A stretch of DNA of 64,000 nt from Pseudomonas hormoni (GCF_018502625.1 NZ_CP075566.1:687001-751000), one strand, 5' to 3'; shown: positions 1 to 8,768, numbered from the stretch's first letter. Notes: generated by a model from the sequence alone, not told the origin. Translations and numbers: made by a program.

Positions 1-1
1 C

Positions 2-823
2 AAGCCGGTCGAAGTGGCCAAGGCTGAGGCCGACGCGGGTGGCAAATGGTGGTGGCCGTTCGGCGGCAAAGAGCAAAGCACCGCCAAAGTTGTGCCTTTG
101 CCTGATCCGAAAGTGACCCAGGCCTGGCTCGATGACTACGAACCGCGCCTGCGCGAGGCGATCAAGGACAGCAACCTGCAACTCGAGCGTCGTGAAAACG
201 TGCTGGTGGTGATCGCGCCGGTAGAAGGCTCGTTCAACCCTGACCGTCCGGCCATGTTGCTGCCGGTTACCTTGGGTCCGTTCACTCGCGTGGCGAAAAT
301 CCTCGAAGTCGATCCGAAGACGGCCGTGCTGGTACTCGGTCACAGCGATACCTCGGGTGCCGCACCGGCCAACGTGAAACTGAGCCAGGAACGGGCACAA
401 GCCGTGGCGGCAATCTTCCGTCTCAGCGGCTTGCAACGTGATCGTCTGATGCTGCGTGGCATGGGCGGCGAAGCCCCGCGTGCAGCGAACGACAGCAATG
501 AAGGCCGTGCCTTGAACCGTCGCGTTGAACTGTTGGTGACTCCGCAAAACACCATGGTCGCGCTGCTGAGCAAATACAACATGCCTGCCCCGGCGCCGGT
601 CAAAATGGTCGCAGCCCAGGACGTCAAGCCAGTGGTCAAGCCCGTCACGCCTGCACCTGCCGCGAAGAAAGCCGCAGTGCCTGCTGCGAAAAAAGCCCCG
701 GCCAAGAAAGCCGCCGCCAAGAAGGCACCGGCCAAGACTGCGACGCCGGCTAAAAAGACCGCGCCGGCCAAAGCCGCAGCAACTGACAAGAAAGTCGTTG
801 CCGCCGATGCTGTGAAAAAGTGA
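2..823 (+). CDS. OmpA-family domain protein with Lys/Ala-rich C-terminal tail (5' partial)
   Basis: The frame is open to the left edge, so the true start and probably a signal peptide lie outside the window; an internal GTG at 14 is not a convincing start. The middle of the visible part is an OmpA C-terminal (peptidoglycan-binding) domain: a GHSDTSG motif, an LSxERAxAV helix and an NRRVELLV end, the usual Asp/Arg pair for diaminopimelate binding. This suggests an envelope protein anchored to the cell wall. After the domain comes a tail of about 60 residues built from AAKKA/PAKK repeats, resembling histone-H1-like or AlgP-type tails, which is odd for an OmpA protein. It ends in TGA 24 bp before pdxH, on the same strand. 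Confidence 0.8.
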   Translation, partial: KPVEVAKAEADAGGKWWWPFGGKEQSTAKVVPLPDPKVTQAWLDDYEPRLREAIKDSNLQLERRENVLVVIAPVEGSFNPDRPAMLLPVTLGPFTRVAKILEVDPKTAVLVLGHSDTSGAAPANVKLSQERAQAVAAIFRLSGLQRDRLMLRGMGGEAPRAANDSNEGRALNRRVELLVTPQNTMVALLSKYNMPAPAPVKMVAAQDVKPVVKPVTPAPAAKKAAVPAAKKAPAKKAAAKKAPAKTATPAKKTAPAKAAATDKKVVAADAVKK

Positions 824-847
824 TTCGTTAACCAAAAGGAATGCGCC

Positions 848-1495
848 ATGACCCAGGGCCTGGCTGATATGCGTCGCGACTACACCCGAGATGGCCTGAC
901 CGAGGCACAAGCCCCGGCCGAGCCGTTCGCGCTGTTCCATCAGTGGTTTGCTGATGCGGTGAAAACCGAGCAGGTGCCGGTGGAAGCCAACGCCATGACC
1001 CTGGCCACCGTCGACCAGGACGGTCGGCCGCATTGCCGCATTTTGCTGCTCAAGGGCCTGGACGAACACGGCTTCACGTTCTTCACCAACTACGACAGCG
1101 CCAAGGGCCAGCACCTGGCCGCGAATCCGTTCGCGGCCATGACCTTTTTCTGGCCGGCCCTGGAACGTCAGGTGCGCATCGAAGGTCGGGTGGTAAAGGT
1201 CACGCCTGAAGAGTCCGATGCCTATTTTCAGGTCCGGCCGCTGGGCAGCCGTCTCGGCGCCTGGGCTTCACCGCAAAGCCGCGTGATCGCCGATCGCGCC
1301 GAACTGGAAGCGCTGCTCAAGAACACCGAGCAACGTTTCAGCGATACACAGCCTCATTGCCCCGAGCACTGGGGCGGTTATCGCCTGCTGCCTGAGCGCA
1401 TCGAATTCTGGCAGGGCCGTTCGAGCCGTCTGCACGATCGCCTCAACTACCGCTCGCAGGGCGCCGACTGGATTCTTGAACGTCTGGCACCCTAA
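848..1495 (+). CDS. pdxH: Pyridoxamine/pyridoxine 5'-phosphate oxidase
   Basis: FMN enzyme that oxidises PNP or PMP to pyridoxal 5'-phosphate, the last step of vitamin B6 synthesis and salvage; cytosolic. The 215 residues match the family length (E. coli PdxH 218). Seen: the N-terminal [10 protein letters not shown] segment, the FMN-binding stretch [20 protein letters not shown], and the C-terminal signature [17 protein letters not shown] 848 is chosen because an AAAAGGA Shine-Dalgarno sits 7-8 bases upstream and the N-terminus then fits the family. It follows the OmpA-domain gene closely and could be co-transcribed with it. Confidence 0.97.
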   Translation: MTQGLADMRRDYTRDGLTEAQAPAEPFALFHQWFADAVKTEQVPVEANAMTLATVDQDGRPHCRILLLKGLDEHGFTFFTNYDSAKGQHLAANPFAAMTFFWPALERQVRIEGRVVKVTPEESDAYFQVRPLGSRLGAWASPQSRVIADRAELEALLKNTEQRFSDTQPHCPEHWGGYRLLPERIEFWQGRSSRLHDRLNYRSQGADWILERLAP

Positions 1496-1500
1496 GCAGT

Positions 1501-1737
1501 CTACCGACCGGGATAGCCTGCCGCAGCGGCCTCCAGCCACTGAGGCAGGTCCCGACGCTTGATCTTCTGCGCTTGAGCGTTCGCCAGTTGCTGGAGCATG
1601 AAGACTTTCTTATGCTCGTCGTCTCCAGCCAAGGCTAACGCCAGGTCGCGGTCCATCCAGCGTTTGATCCGTACGTACAACCACCCATGGAAGTACAGAC
1701 CGGCGACAGTGGTGACGACAATGATGAAGTAATCCAT
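1501..1737 (-). CDS. Small conserved membrane protein of unknown function
   Basis: 78 residues, convergent with pdxH and only 5 bp from its stop. Residues 2-24 form one hydrophobic segment (FIIVVTTVAGLYFHGWLYV), followed by a charged cytosolic-type region (RIKRWMDRDLALALAGDDEHKKVFMLQQLANAQAQKIKRRDL). This fits a single-pass inner-membrane protein with a short helical tail. An AGGGA sequence lies ahead of the ATG at 1737. I do not recognise a family with a known role. Confidence 0.75.
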   Translation of the reverse strand: MDYFIIVVTTVAGLYFHGWLYVRIKRWMDRDLALALAGDDEHKKVFMLQQLANAQAQKIKRRDLPQWLEAAAAGYPGR

Positions 1738-1905
1738 GACAATCCCTGGTTCAGCGGCGCAGCTTGCGCCATTTGCCGCTACTGTTTGCTGAGTTCGTGG
1801 AGGCGCCTGTACCTGGCCTGAATCAAACCAATTTTATCCGGGCCACGTCGTGACAGGCGTCAAGCTGCGGAGTTTAATGAATACCTGTCCTTTGGAGTTG
1901 ATGCT

Positions 1906-2370
1906 ATGCGTAAGTCTGTTCTGCTGGTTGCTTCCTTTTCCACGATGGCGATGTTGCTCACTGGCTGCCAATCGAGCTTGACCGGTGACTCCTATTCCCG
2001 TGACGAAGCGCGTCGTGTGCAGACCGTTCGCATGGGTACCATCGAATCCTTGCGTCCGGTGAAAATCGAAGGCACCAAGACCCCGATCGGCGGCCTCGCC
2101 GGTGCAGCAGTGGGTGGTGTTGGTGGCAGCGCTATCGGCGGCGGTCGCGGCAGTATCGTTGCGGCGGTCATCGGCGCCGTTGCGGGCGGCCTGATCGGTT
2201 CGGCCACTGAAGAAGGCCTGACCCGCGCCCAGGGCGTTGAAATCACCGTTCGCGAAGACGATGGCAGCATGCGTGCCTATGTGCAGCAGGTTCAGGAGAA
2301 TGAAGTGTTCCGTGTCGGTGAGCGGGTGCGGATTGCTACTGTTGATGGTACTAGCCGCGTTTCGCACTAA
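1906..2370 (+). CDS. Glycine-zipper 2TM lipoprotein (SlyB/PcP-like)
   Basis: 154 residues. The N-terminus is a lipoprotein signal with lipobox LLTG-C (Cys21), so the mature protein should be lipid-anchored in the outer membrane. Residues about 62-102 are a glycine zipper (GGLAGAAVGGVGGSAIGGG, then AAVIGAVAGGLIG), as in SlyB/OsmB/PcP proteins that sit in or stabilise the outer membrane. The C-terminal part (VEITVREDDGSMRAYVQQ...) is a small beta domain typical of the SlyB group. It is monocistronic with its own rho-independent terminator immediately downstream. Confidence 0.85.
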   Translation: MRKSVLLVASFSTMAMLLTGCQSSLTGDSYSRDEARRVQTVRMGTIESLRPVKIEGTKTPIGGLAGAAVGGVGGSAIGGGRGSIVAAVIGAVAGGLIGSATEEGLTRAQGVEITVREDDGSMRAYVQQVQENEVFRVGERVRIATVDGTSRVSH

Positions 2371-2389
2371 GCGGGAACGAAGGTAAAAG

Positions 2390-2422
2390 AAAACCCCGAT
2401 CAGGTGACTGGTCGGGGTTTTT
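2390..2422 (+). terminator. Rho-independent terminator of the glycine-zipper lipoprotein gene
   Basis: Stem AACCCCGA.CAG, loop gtga, CTG.TCGGGGTT, followed by a run of T; it begins about 20 bp after the stop codon. Confidence 0.9.
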
Positions 2423-2454
2423 ATTTGGTTCTTCATGGACTCTCGGGGGGGAAT

Positions 2455-2760
2455 ACAGAAGTGCCGATTTGATCGGGTGCATATCCGTTGCTGCGGTTGC
2501 GGCCACTGGCGGTTCCGCTCTTACAGCGGGTTACTTGGAGAAGCGCCAAGTAACCAAGCGCTTTTGCCCCTTTCGTTCGGTGCCTCGCTAATGCTCGGCA
2601 TGCCCTCCTTCCGGTCCTGCTCCGTGGGCCCGCCGCCATCGGCCATCCATGGCCGGGGGCGGCTAACCCGGCATCCATGCCGGGTTGCCCACTGCGCAGA
2701 ACCTCCACTCGGCCTCTCGATATAGGTTGTCCGTTCCTTTCCTCTTCCATCCTTCGGTGT
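2455..2760. repeat. Hairpin-rich non-coding repeat block of the kind dispersed in pseudomonads
   Basis: About 300 bp with no convincing gene. It holds three clean hairpins: GTTACTTGG/CCAAGTAAC (2530-2554, 7-base loop), CGGCCAT-CC-ATGGCCG (2640-2655) and AACCCGGCAT-CC-ATGCCGGGTT (2665-2686). The last two share the core CATCCATG. From memory, blocks with the 'ttacttgg...ccaagtaac' hairpin recur between genes in Pseudomonas genomes; no search was run. Short ORFs on both strands here look like translations of structured repeat DNA. Confidence 0.5.
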
Positions 2761-2789
2761 CTGGAAGTCAGTTTTAATCAAGGAAGGAA

Positions 2790-2978
2790 CATGCACCTGT
2801 GGGCTACGAATATGCCTCTCAAGCACGCGATGATTACCTCCTCACCTTCGAGCCCACAGGTGTGCTTGCGCCCTCTAACGAATCCTCAGGGAAAGCCCGA
2901 CACGGCTCTCTATATCGCTTTCGCTGGACGTAAGCATGCATGTCCCTGCATGTACTTTAGCGCCTGTGGAGGTTGTTG
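2790..2978 (+). ncRNA. Candidate bridge-RNA region at the left end of the IS110 element
   Basis: Elements of the IS110 subgroup encode a structured bridge RNA of roughly 180 nt between the left end and the recombinase gene. This stretch has that position and size. It contains a perfect 12-bp inverted repeat, CACCTGTGGGCT (2794-2805) and AGCCCACAGGTG (2851-2862), separated by 45 bp. CCTGTGGG in the first arm is identical to the first bases of the REP flanking the right end (4339-4346), so the second arm could pair with that target. No transcript evidence exists; this is inference from position and sequence. Confidence 0.35.
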
Positions 2979-4247
2979 ATGGAAACGCTCCTGTCTCAGA
3001 AATTTACTGCTTATATCGGAATAGATTGGGCAGATACCAAGCACGACGTGTGTTTGCAGGTCGGTGGGGAAACCCAGCGGCACTTCTCTGTCATCGATCA
3101 CACGCCCCAATCGATTGATCGTTGGGCAAAATCGATGTTTGAGCGCTACGGCGCTCCGATTGCGATTGCTCTTGAACTCAACAAGGGTCCGTTGGTGGCA
3201 GCCCTGCAAAAATACGAGTTCTTCTGCCTGTTTCCGATTAATCCGAGCACCTTGGCCAGACACCGTAAAACCTTTGTCGGCAGCGGTGCCAAGGATGATC
3301 CGAGCGATGCTCAATGGGCGCTTGAGCTGTTGCTCACTCATCCCCTACGATTTCCCCAGTTGATGCCGCAAAGTCCAGCCATGCGTATTTTGGCCAGCCT
3401 GACAGAACATCGACGTGCACTGGTTGATGAGCGAGTGAAGGTCAGCAACCGCTTGATCTGCACGCTCAAACAGTATTATCCATTGGCCCTGGAGCTGTTT
3501 GGCAATCATGACACCGTGGTGTTCTGTGACTTTCTAATGCGCTGGCCCACGCTTGAGCACATCAAGCGTTCTCGCCAGAGTACTTTTCTCAAGTTCTTTA
3601 ATGAGCACAACGCTCGTCATGCTCAACTCAATCAAACGCGCTGGGAAATCATCACCAAAGCGATGCCTTTGACGCAGGATCCGGGGGTGATACGTCCTTC
3701 GCAGCTGTACGCGACAGCCTTGGCGTCGCAACTCAAAGGGCTCATTTCCACCATCAAGGATTTTGATCGCGAGATCGAAGAAACGGCCAACACCTTGGCC
3801 GATTACCCGATCTTTAAGGCGCTCCCTGGCGCCGGCCAGCATCTTGCGCCGCGCCTGATGGTGGCTTTTGGTGAACAACGTGATCGATTTAGCGACGCCA
3901 ATGCGATGCAGCGATATGCCGGGATCGCACCGGTTACACAGCGCAGTGGGAAGAAAAAAGTGGTGCATTGGCGCTACCAATGCTCAACGTTCTTGCGCCA
4001 GACTTTTGTCGAATGGGCCGCTCACAGCATCACTCAATCAACGTGGGCCGAGGCTTACTATCGGCCGCAGCGGGCAAAAGGATGCTCATACCAAGCGGCG
4101 CTGAGAGCACTTGCTTTTAAGTGGATCAGAATCGTCTATCAGTGCTGGAAAACCAGCACTGTCTATGACGAGATGGCTTACTTGCAGGCTTTAACGCGGC
4201 GCAGATCAACGTTGGTAGAGGCGCCGATGGAGGTAGTCACAGGTTGA
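2979..4247 (+). CDS. IS110-family transposase (DEDD recombinase)
   Basis: 422 residues. N-terminal RuvC-like DEDD_Tnp_IS110 domain with candidate catalytic acids D16 (GIDWAD), E66 (ALELN), D107 and D110 (KDDPSDA). C-terminal transposase_20 domain in the last third (KALPGAGQHLAPRLMVAFG...RYAGIAPVTQRSGKKK). ATG 2979 is preferred over TTG 2973 because GGAGG at 2968-2972 is then correctly spaced. The reading frame is intact, so the element may be active. Codon use is less GC-biased than in neighbouring core genes, which fits recent arrival. Confidence 0.93.
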   Translation: METLLSQKFTAYIGIDWADTKHDVCLQVGGETQRHFSVIDHTPQSIDRWAKSMFERYGAPIAIALELNKGPLVAALQKYEFFCLFPINPSTLARHRKTFVGSGAKDDPSDAQWALELLLTHPLRFPQLMPQSPAMRILASLTEHRRALVDERVKVSNRLICTLKQYYPLALELFGNHDTVVFCDFLMRWPTLEHIKRSRQSTFLKFFNEHNARHAQLNQTRWEIITKAMPLTQDPGVIRPSQLYATALASQLKGLISTIKDFDREIEETANTLADYPIFKALPGAGQHLAPRLMVAFGEQRDRFSDANAMQRYAGIAPVTQRSGKKKVVHWRYQCSTFLRQTFVEWAAHSITQSTWAEAYYRPQRAKGCSYQAALRALAFKWIRIVYQCWKTSTVYDEMAYLQALTRRRSTLVEAPMEVVTG

Positions 4248-4338
4248 CGGACAGGCTCAGGGCGTGAGGGGGCGACCACCGCCACAGCACCGCGAGGCGG
4301 CCTACCGGCCGGCCTGGTTCTTTGATCGTACGCATTCC

Positions 4339-4368
4339 CCTGTGGGAGCTGGCTTCCCAGCGATGGAC
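4339..4368 (+). repeat. REP element abutting the IS110 right end
   Basis: CCTGTGGGAGC-tggcttccca-GCGATGG matches the genus-wide REP pattern with an internal GCTGG/CCAGC palindrome. It stands alone, not in an inverted pair. This is expected if the partner or the 5' part was displaced by the insertion. Confidence 0.65.
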
Positions 4369-4519
4369 GTTAACGATTACGCGTGCTGCCTGAATGAACG
4401 CGTTATCCATACGTTATTTCTAATGATTCCCAAGCTTCGTTAGTCATTGCTACGCAGCTTCATGCAGTACATCAAGTCCCTTTTCACCCGTGACGGTAGG
4501 ATGAATCCGATACCTTAAG

Positions 4520-4774
4520 TTACCAATTGTCACGATAGACAAACGCTACTTGGTAGTCGTAGGAGGACAAGTGAATGACATGTTGGAAATGAGGTTGAAG
4601 CGTACCGACCCAGTTGGGAGTAACGTTAAATCCACCATTGTTAATGTTGTTTTCGATTGGCAGACCCAACGCTTCAATCACGCAGCCATCATCACCAAAA
4701 TCAATCGATAATTCCTCCCCTTGGCCCATCTCGGTTTGTTTGTCATACCATTCAAGTCTTATTTTTAATCCCAT
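4520..4774 (-). CDS. Immunity protein for E3-type rRNase bacteriocin (Im3/cloacin immunity family)
   Basis: 84 residues, the same size as colicin E3 immunity protein Im3, and similar along most of its length: MGLKxxLxWxDKxTE near the start, GEE.S.DFGDDG, the segment ALGLPIENNINNG, and an ending with YRDNW. It is acidic, as expected of a protein that masks a basic nuclease domain. It starts 7 bp after the toxin stop, the order found in colicin operons, so toxin and antidote are co-transcribed. Im3-type proteins bind the nuclease domain as it is made, protecting the producer's ribosomes. Confidence 0.9.
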   Translation of the reverse strand: MGLKIRLEWYDKQTEMGQGEELSIDFGDDGCVIEALGLPIENNINNGGFNVTPNWVGTLQPHFQHVIHLSSYDYQVAFVYRDNW

Positions 4775-4781
4775 AACATCC

Positions 4782-5999
4782 TCACAAGTATTTTTTGATG
4801 CTGCGATTCTTCTTGGGGGGATCTAGTTGTTCACCCGTTTTATAGTCGAATGAACCCAGGTGACTGCCATCACTTGAGCGATACGCCTCAAGCTCACCAT
4901 GCAGAAAGTCCCACTCGTAGATTATTCTGCCTTTTGCGTCCATCCAGCGATCCCGGAGGCCTCCCTTGTAAGGGGTTTTCTTTTTTACTCTCCTTAGGTC
5001 AGGAAATGCGGTGATGTCCGCGGTTTCGGGAGCCGGGTGGTAGGTGTGGCCTGCTTCGGCAGTACCGTTGCGGCGAACACTAACCACGATGTAAACCGGC
5101 TTTACTCCGGAGTCCGCGGGAAAAACAAGAATGAAATCCTTGTAATCAGGCGGATAAACCGGATCGACAATGATGCTGTCAGCCTGTTTAGTCGGCGGAT
5201 AAACCCAGATGTGCGGTGCTTGCGGAGCAGCCTCCAGTGCGGGAATGCCGAGGATGTCTGAACCATCCACCGCCGGTGTCCAGATCAGCTCAACGCCATC
5301 CCCCAGATCCGCAACCTGCTGACTGCCGCGCAATGTGAACTGCGCGACATCCACCATTTCCCAATCGCGATTCTTGCCGGTGTAGAAGCCGTAGCCCTTG
5401 AGACTGCCATCAGCCTGTTGCTCAACTCGCAGACGCACGCGAGTGCGTGCCTGTTTCAGAGCTCGGAGCTGGTCTTCGGTGTAGAGCGAGCTGTCGCCAA
5501 GGCTCGAGGGTGTGACCAGCGCGACAAGGCCAACCATTGTTGCAGCGACGGTGGCTGCGGCGGCTAAAGGAATAGCGGCGAATGCCGAACCGGCCAGGGC
5601 GAGGCTGCCCAGACCGGCGGGAATCGCTGTGCCGCTGATCTTCTTCAGTGGCACAGCGCCTGATTCATCCGCTTCGCGAGCACCCAGCAGAATCAGCTCG
5701 CCGTAATCTTTCAGGCTGCCGGTCGGGACAACGCCGGAAGGGTTGGAGTAATCGATGATGGCATTGGGTAGCTTGCACGACTTGGCGAAAACGCAACCCG
5801 CGTGTACGGCGTTGTCCGTTTTCGCAAGGATCTCAAGGCTTTCTTCAAAGGCCTGTTGCCTCGCGAGCATGGCGTCGTAAGCGTTTTGGCGGGTGTCTCG
5901 CGCAGCCAGCTCGGTGGCTGTCATGAAGCGATGGGTAACGTGATGCCCGTCACCTGAGGGTGGGTTTTGAACCCGGGGAATGTCCTTGTTGCCAGCCAC
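4782..5999 (-). CDS. S-type pyocin-like bacteriocin with colicin-E3 ribosomal RNase domain
   Basis: 405 residues from GTG 5999 (AAGGA 7 bases upstream). The last ~60 residues are a colicin E3/cloacin DF13 nuclease domain, which cuts 16S rRNA at the decoding site. All four E3 catalytic residues are kept with exact spacing: D364, H367, E371 and R399, equivalent to E3 D510, H513, E517 and R545. The domain ends with the E3-like IKKYL. Residues about 180-310 resemble a pyocin-S translocation domain, preceded by an Ala/Gly-rich hydrophobic stretch (~120-160). No long receptor-binding region or coiled coil is visible, and the protein is much shorter than typical S pyocins, so the delivery route is unclear. 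No lysis gene, PAAR or VgrG lies next to it. Confidence 0.9.
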   Translation of the reverse strand: MAGNKDIPRVQNPPSGDGHHVTHRFMTATELAARDTRQNAYDAMLARQQAFEESLEILAKTDNAVHAGCVFAKSCKLPNAIIDYSNPSGVVPTGSLKDYGELILLGAREADESGAVPLKKISGTAIPAGLGSLALAGSAFAAIPLAAAATVAATMVGLVALVTPSSLGDSSLYTEDQLRALKQARTRVRLRVEQQADGSLKGYGFYTGKNRDWEMVDVAQFTLRGSQQVADLGDGVELIWTPAVDGSDILGIPALEAAPQAPHIWVYPPTKQADSIIVDPVYPPDYKDFILVFPADSGVKPVYIVVSVRRNGTAEAGHTYHPAPETADITAFPDLRRVKKKTPYKGGLRDRWMDAKGRIIYEWDFLHGELEAYRSSDGSHLGSFDYKTGEQLDPPKKNRSIKKYL

Positions 6000-6120
6000 T
6001 GATCATCCTTGCGTTCGTCCGTCGACAACCCTCTAAAAAGGGGTTATGCGACGTTAACGAACGAGGCGGATCGTGGCTGTAGGACGCGTCTTGAATGACG
6101 CTAGGAGTTGTCTCTGTCGA

Positions 6121-7308
6121 TCAGGATTGCAGTGCGGCGTTCTTGCGACTCGCCGCCGCCGTCACCGCATAACCAATCAACGCCGCCAATATCGAACCGG
6201 TCAAAATCCCCATCCGGTCCATCCCGGCGTACTCACTGGCACCCGGCATGAACGCCAGGGAGCCGACAAACAAACTCATGGTGAAACCAATCCCACAGAG
6301 GATTGCCACGCCCAACACCTGACCCCAATTGGCGCCTTGGGGAAGGGCGGCGATGCCGATTTTCACCGCCAGCCAGGTCAGGCCGAACACGCCGAGGGTC
6401 TTGCCCAACAGCAGGCCGACTGCGATGCCCATCGGCACGTGGTGGGTGAAGCTTTCGACGGTCACGCCGCTCAGGGACAGGCCGGCGTTGGCGAAGGCGA
6501 ACAGCGGCAGGATGCCGTAGGCCACCCACGGGTGCAGGGCATGTTCCAGGGTCAGCAGCGGCGAAGGCTCGGCGTTTTTTGTGCGCAGCGGGATGCAGAA
6601 CGCCAGGGTGACGCCGGCCAGCGTCGCATGGACACCGCTCTTGAGCACGCACACCCAGAGGATCAAACCGATGATCATGTACGGCCCGAGCTTGACCACG
6701 CCGAGCCGGTTCATCGCAATCAGCGCCACGATGCAGGCTGCTGCGAGCGCCAGGGACAGGGTCGACAGAGTGCCGGAATAGAAGATCGCGATGACGATGA
6801 TGGCGCCGAGGTCATCGATGATCGCCAGGGTCATCAGGAACAGCTTCAGCGACACCGGCACCCGTTTGCCCAGCAGGGCGAGGACGCCGAGGGCGAAGGC
6901 GATGTCGGTGGCCATCGGGATGGCCCAGCCAGCCAGGGCTGCCGGGTTATCGCGGTTCAGGAACCAGTAGAGCAGCGCCGGCACGACCATGCCGCCAATC
7001 GCGGCCGCGCCCGGCAGCACGATCTGCGAAGGTTTCGACAGCTGACCATCGAGGACTTCGCGCTTCACTTCCAGGCCGATCAGCAGGAAGAACAGCGCCA
7101 TCAGCCCGTCGTTGATCCACAGCAGCAGCGGCTTGGCGATTTTAAGCGCGCCGATCTGGGCGACCACGGGGGTGTCCAGGAGACCGTTGTAGAGCCATGA
7201 CAACGATGAGTTGTTAATGATCAAAGCCAGGGCTGCAGCGGCGATCAACAACAGACCGCTGGCAGCTTCCAACTGAAAGAAACGCGTGAAAGTGCTACGC
7301 AGAGGCAA
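6121..7308 (-). CDS. nhaA: Na+/H+ antiporter NhaA
   Basis: Inner-membrane antiporter that exports Na+ in exchange for H+, for pH and salt homeostasis. About 12 hydrophobic segments; the ion-binding aspartate pair is seen in [19 protein letters not shown]. Length 395, normal for the family. The frame extends to an ATG at 7332, but TTG 7308 is preferred: GGAGAG lies 6 bases upstream and the product then begins (M)[17 protein letters not shown], the usual Pseudomonas NhaA N-terminus. It is divergent from the PLP enzyme at 7547, with about 240 bp of shared upstream DNA. Confidence 0.95.
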   Translation of the reverse strand: MPLRSTFTRFFQLEAASGLLLIAAAALALIINNSSLSWLYNGLLDTPVVAQIGALKIAKPLLLWINDGLMALFFLLIGLEVKREVLDGQLSKPSQIVLPGAAAIGGMVVPALLYWFLNRDNPAALAGWAIPMATDIAFALGVLALLGKRVPVSLKLFLMTLAIIDDLGAIIVIAIFYSGTLSTLSLALAAACIVALIAMNRLGVVKLGPYMIIGLILWVCVLKSGVHATLAGVTLAFCIPLRTKNAEPSPLLTLEHALHPWVAYGILPLFAFANAGLSLSGVTVESFTHHVPMGIAVGLLLGKTLGVFGLTWLAVKIGIAALPQGANWGQVLGVAILCGIGFTMSLFVGSLAFMPGASEYAGMDRMGILTGSILAALIGYAVTAAASRKNAALQS

Positions 7309-7546
7309 GGTCGCTCTCCATCGAATTATCAAAAAGGTGGCACACCCTAACCCGTACCGTTAGTTGTTAAAACAAAAGTTATATTCTTTTTTGTTATATG
7401 CCGTTACAGCCGAAAGGTCGACACGGACCTGAGCCTAGCAGTTGCCGGACGTATTGAAGCTCAGCTGTATCTGTGCGGGATGTCGGATTTTTCCTAAGCT
7501 TCAGGGCTGAGCCTTGCGACAAGGCCGACTCAACGAGAAAACCACC

Positions 7547-8641
7547 ATGAGCGACAACCGACAGTGGGCTCGAGAAGCCATCCGCATCATCGAAGCCGAC
7601 TTCCAGCGCAGCGCCGACACCCACCTCATCCCGTTACCCCTGCCGGGTTTGCCGGGCATCGAGTTGTATTTCAAGGATGAGTCGAGCCATCCCACCGGCA
7701 GCCTGAAACATCGCCTGGCCCGCTCGTTGTTCCTGTATGCGCTGTGTAACGGCTGGCTCAAACCCGGTGCGCCGGTGATCGAAGCGTCCAGCGGTTCGAC
7801 GGCGATTTCCGAGGCGTACTTCGCCCGTTTGCTGGGCCTGCCATTTATTGCGGTCATGCCGGCGACCACCTCCAAAGAGAAAATCGCACAGATCGCTTTT
7901 TACGGTGGCAAGAGCCATCTGGTCGATGATCCGACGCAGATCTACGCCGAGTCCGAGCGCCTGGCCCGTGAGCACGACGGGCACTTCATCGATCAGTTCA
8001 CTTACGCCGAACGCGCCACCGACTGGCGGGCGAACAACAACATTGCCGAATCTATCTTCCATCAGATGCGCTTCGAGCAGCATCCCGAGCCGAGCTGGCT
8101 GATTTCCAGCCCCGGCACCGGCGGCACCACCGCGACCCTCGGGCGTTACGTGCGTTACCGCCAGCATTGCACCCGCGTGCTGTGTGCCGATGCCGAGCGT
8201 TCGGTGTTTTTCGATTACTACCTGACCGGCGATGCCAGCCTGCGCCTGGATCACGGTTCGCGGATCGAAGGCATCGGTCGGCCACGGGTCGAGGCGTCGT
8301 TCCTGCCGAAGGTGATCGATGCGATGGTCAAGGTGCCGGACGCGCTGTCACTGGCGGCCATGCATTACCTGGCGCAACGTTTGGGACGGCGTGTGGGCGG
8401 GTCGAGCGGGACCAACCTGATCGGCGCGTTGATGGCGGCCCAGCAGATGGTGGCGGCGGGGGAGTCGGGGTCGATAGTGGCGATTCTGTGCGATGGCGGC
8501 GAGCGTTATGAGACCAGTTATTACGATCAGGCTTGGCTCAAGGCGCAGGGGTATGAGTTGAGTGGGTTGATGGATGCGGTGGCGGCGAGTGTCGAGCGGG
8601 GTGAACTGTTGCCGGCGACCGTGCTGCGCGCAAACATCTGA
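7547..8641 (+). CDS. PLP-dependent cysteine synthase-family enzyme
   Basis: 364 residues, fold-type II PLP enzyme. Seen: Schiff-base lysine K54 in [11 protein letters not shown], the substrate loop SSGST (81-85), and the phosphate-binding loop GTGGT (190-194). Fold-type II members include O-acetylserine sulfhydrylases, cystathionine beta-synthases and cysteine desulfhydrases. The motif set does not decide between synthesis and degradation, and no cysteine-pathway gene adjoins. ATG 7547 is chosen because the protein then starts at a normal position before the substrate domain. REP pair follows. Confidence 0.8.
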   Translation: MSDNRQWAREAIRIIEADFQRSADTHLIPLPLPGLPGIELYFKDESSHPTGSLKHRLARSLFLYALCNGWLKPGAPVIEASSGSTAISEAYFARLLGLPFIAVMPATTSKEKIAQIAFYGGKSHLVDDPTQIYAESERLAREHDGHFIDQFTYAERATDWRANNNIAESIFHQMRFEQHPEPSWLISSPGTGGTTATLGRYVRYRQHCTRVLCADAERSVFFDYYLTGDASLRLDHGSRIEGIGRPRVEASFLPKVIDAMVKVPDALSLAAMHYLAQRLGRRVGGSSGTNLIGALMAAQQMVAAGESGSIVAILCDGGERYETSYYDQAWLKAQGYELSGLMDAVAASVERGELLPATVLRANI

Positions 8642-8650
8642 AATCAGTCA

Positions 8651-8755
8651 CCGCCCCTGTAGGCGCAAGGCTTGGCCGCGAAGAACGATAATGCGGTCCT
8701 TCAGTCAGACCGCGTCAACTTCTTCGCGGGCAAGCCATGCTCCTACGGGGGCGGT
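8651..8755. repeat. REPIN (inverted REP pair)
   Basis: Two REP-like arms in opposite orientation: the left begins CGCCCCTGTAGGCGCAAGGCTTG and the right ends in TTCGCGGGCAAGCCATG...TCCTACGGGGGCGG, with a ~40-bp spacer. The pair lies between the convergent PLP and FAD genes. Confidence 0.8.
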
Positions 8756-8768
8756 GTCGTTCCCGGGA

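Larger units (their letters stand above)
2790..4340 (+). mobile_element. IS110-family insertion sequence (boundaries approximate)
   Basis: The element consists of a transposase gene with about 190 bp of structured non-coding DNA upstream and about 90 bp downstream. The right-hand side runs directly into a REP sequence (4339-4368). REP targeting is known for Pseudomonas IS110 elements such as ISPpu9 and ISPpu10. IS110 elements lack terminal inverted repeats and usually make no target duplication, so the ends cannot be fixed from one copy. The longer 5' non-coding part fits the IS110 subgroup better than IS1111. Confidence 0.55.

Noticed and set aside
2433..2979. Several 60-105-codon ORFs on both strands
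   Set aside because: They overlap the hairpin repeat and IS left end; translations contain palindromic repeats and no coherent protein pattern.
6026..6046. Terminator AACCC-tctaaaaa-GGGGTT between the bacteriocin and nhaA genes
   Set aside because: Only a 5-bp stem with no T run on the relevant strand; not convincing.
4248..6120. Prophage or tailocin locus around the bacteriocin
   Set aside because: No phage structural, lysis or integrase genes are present; only the toxin/immunity pair and a transposase.
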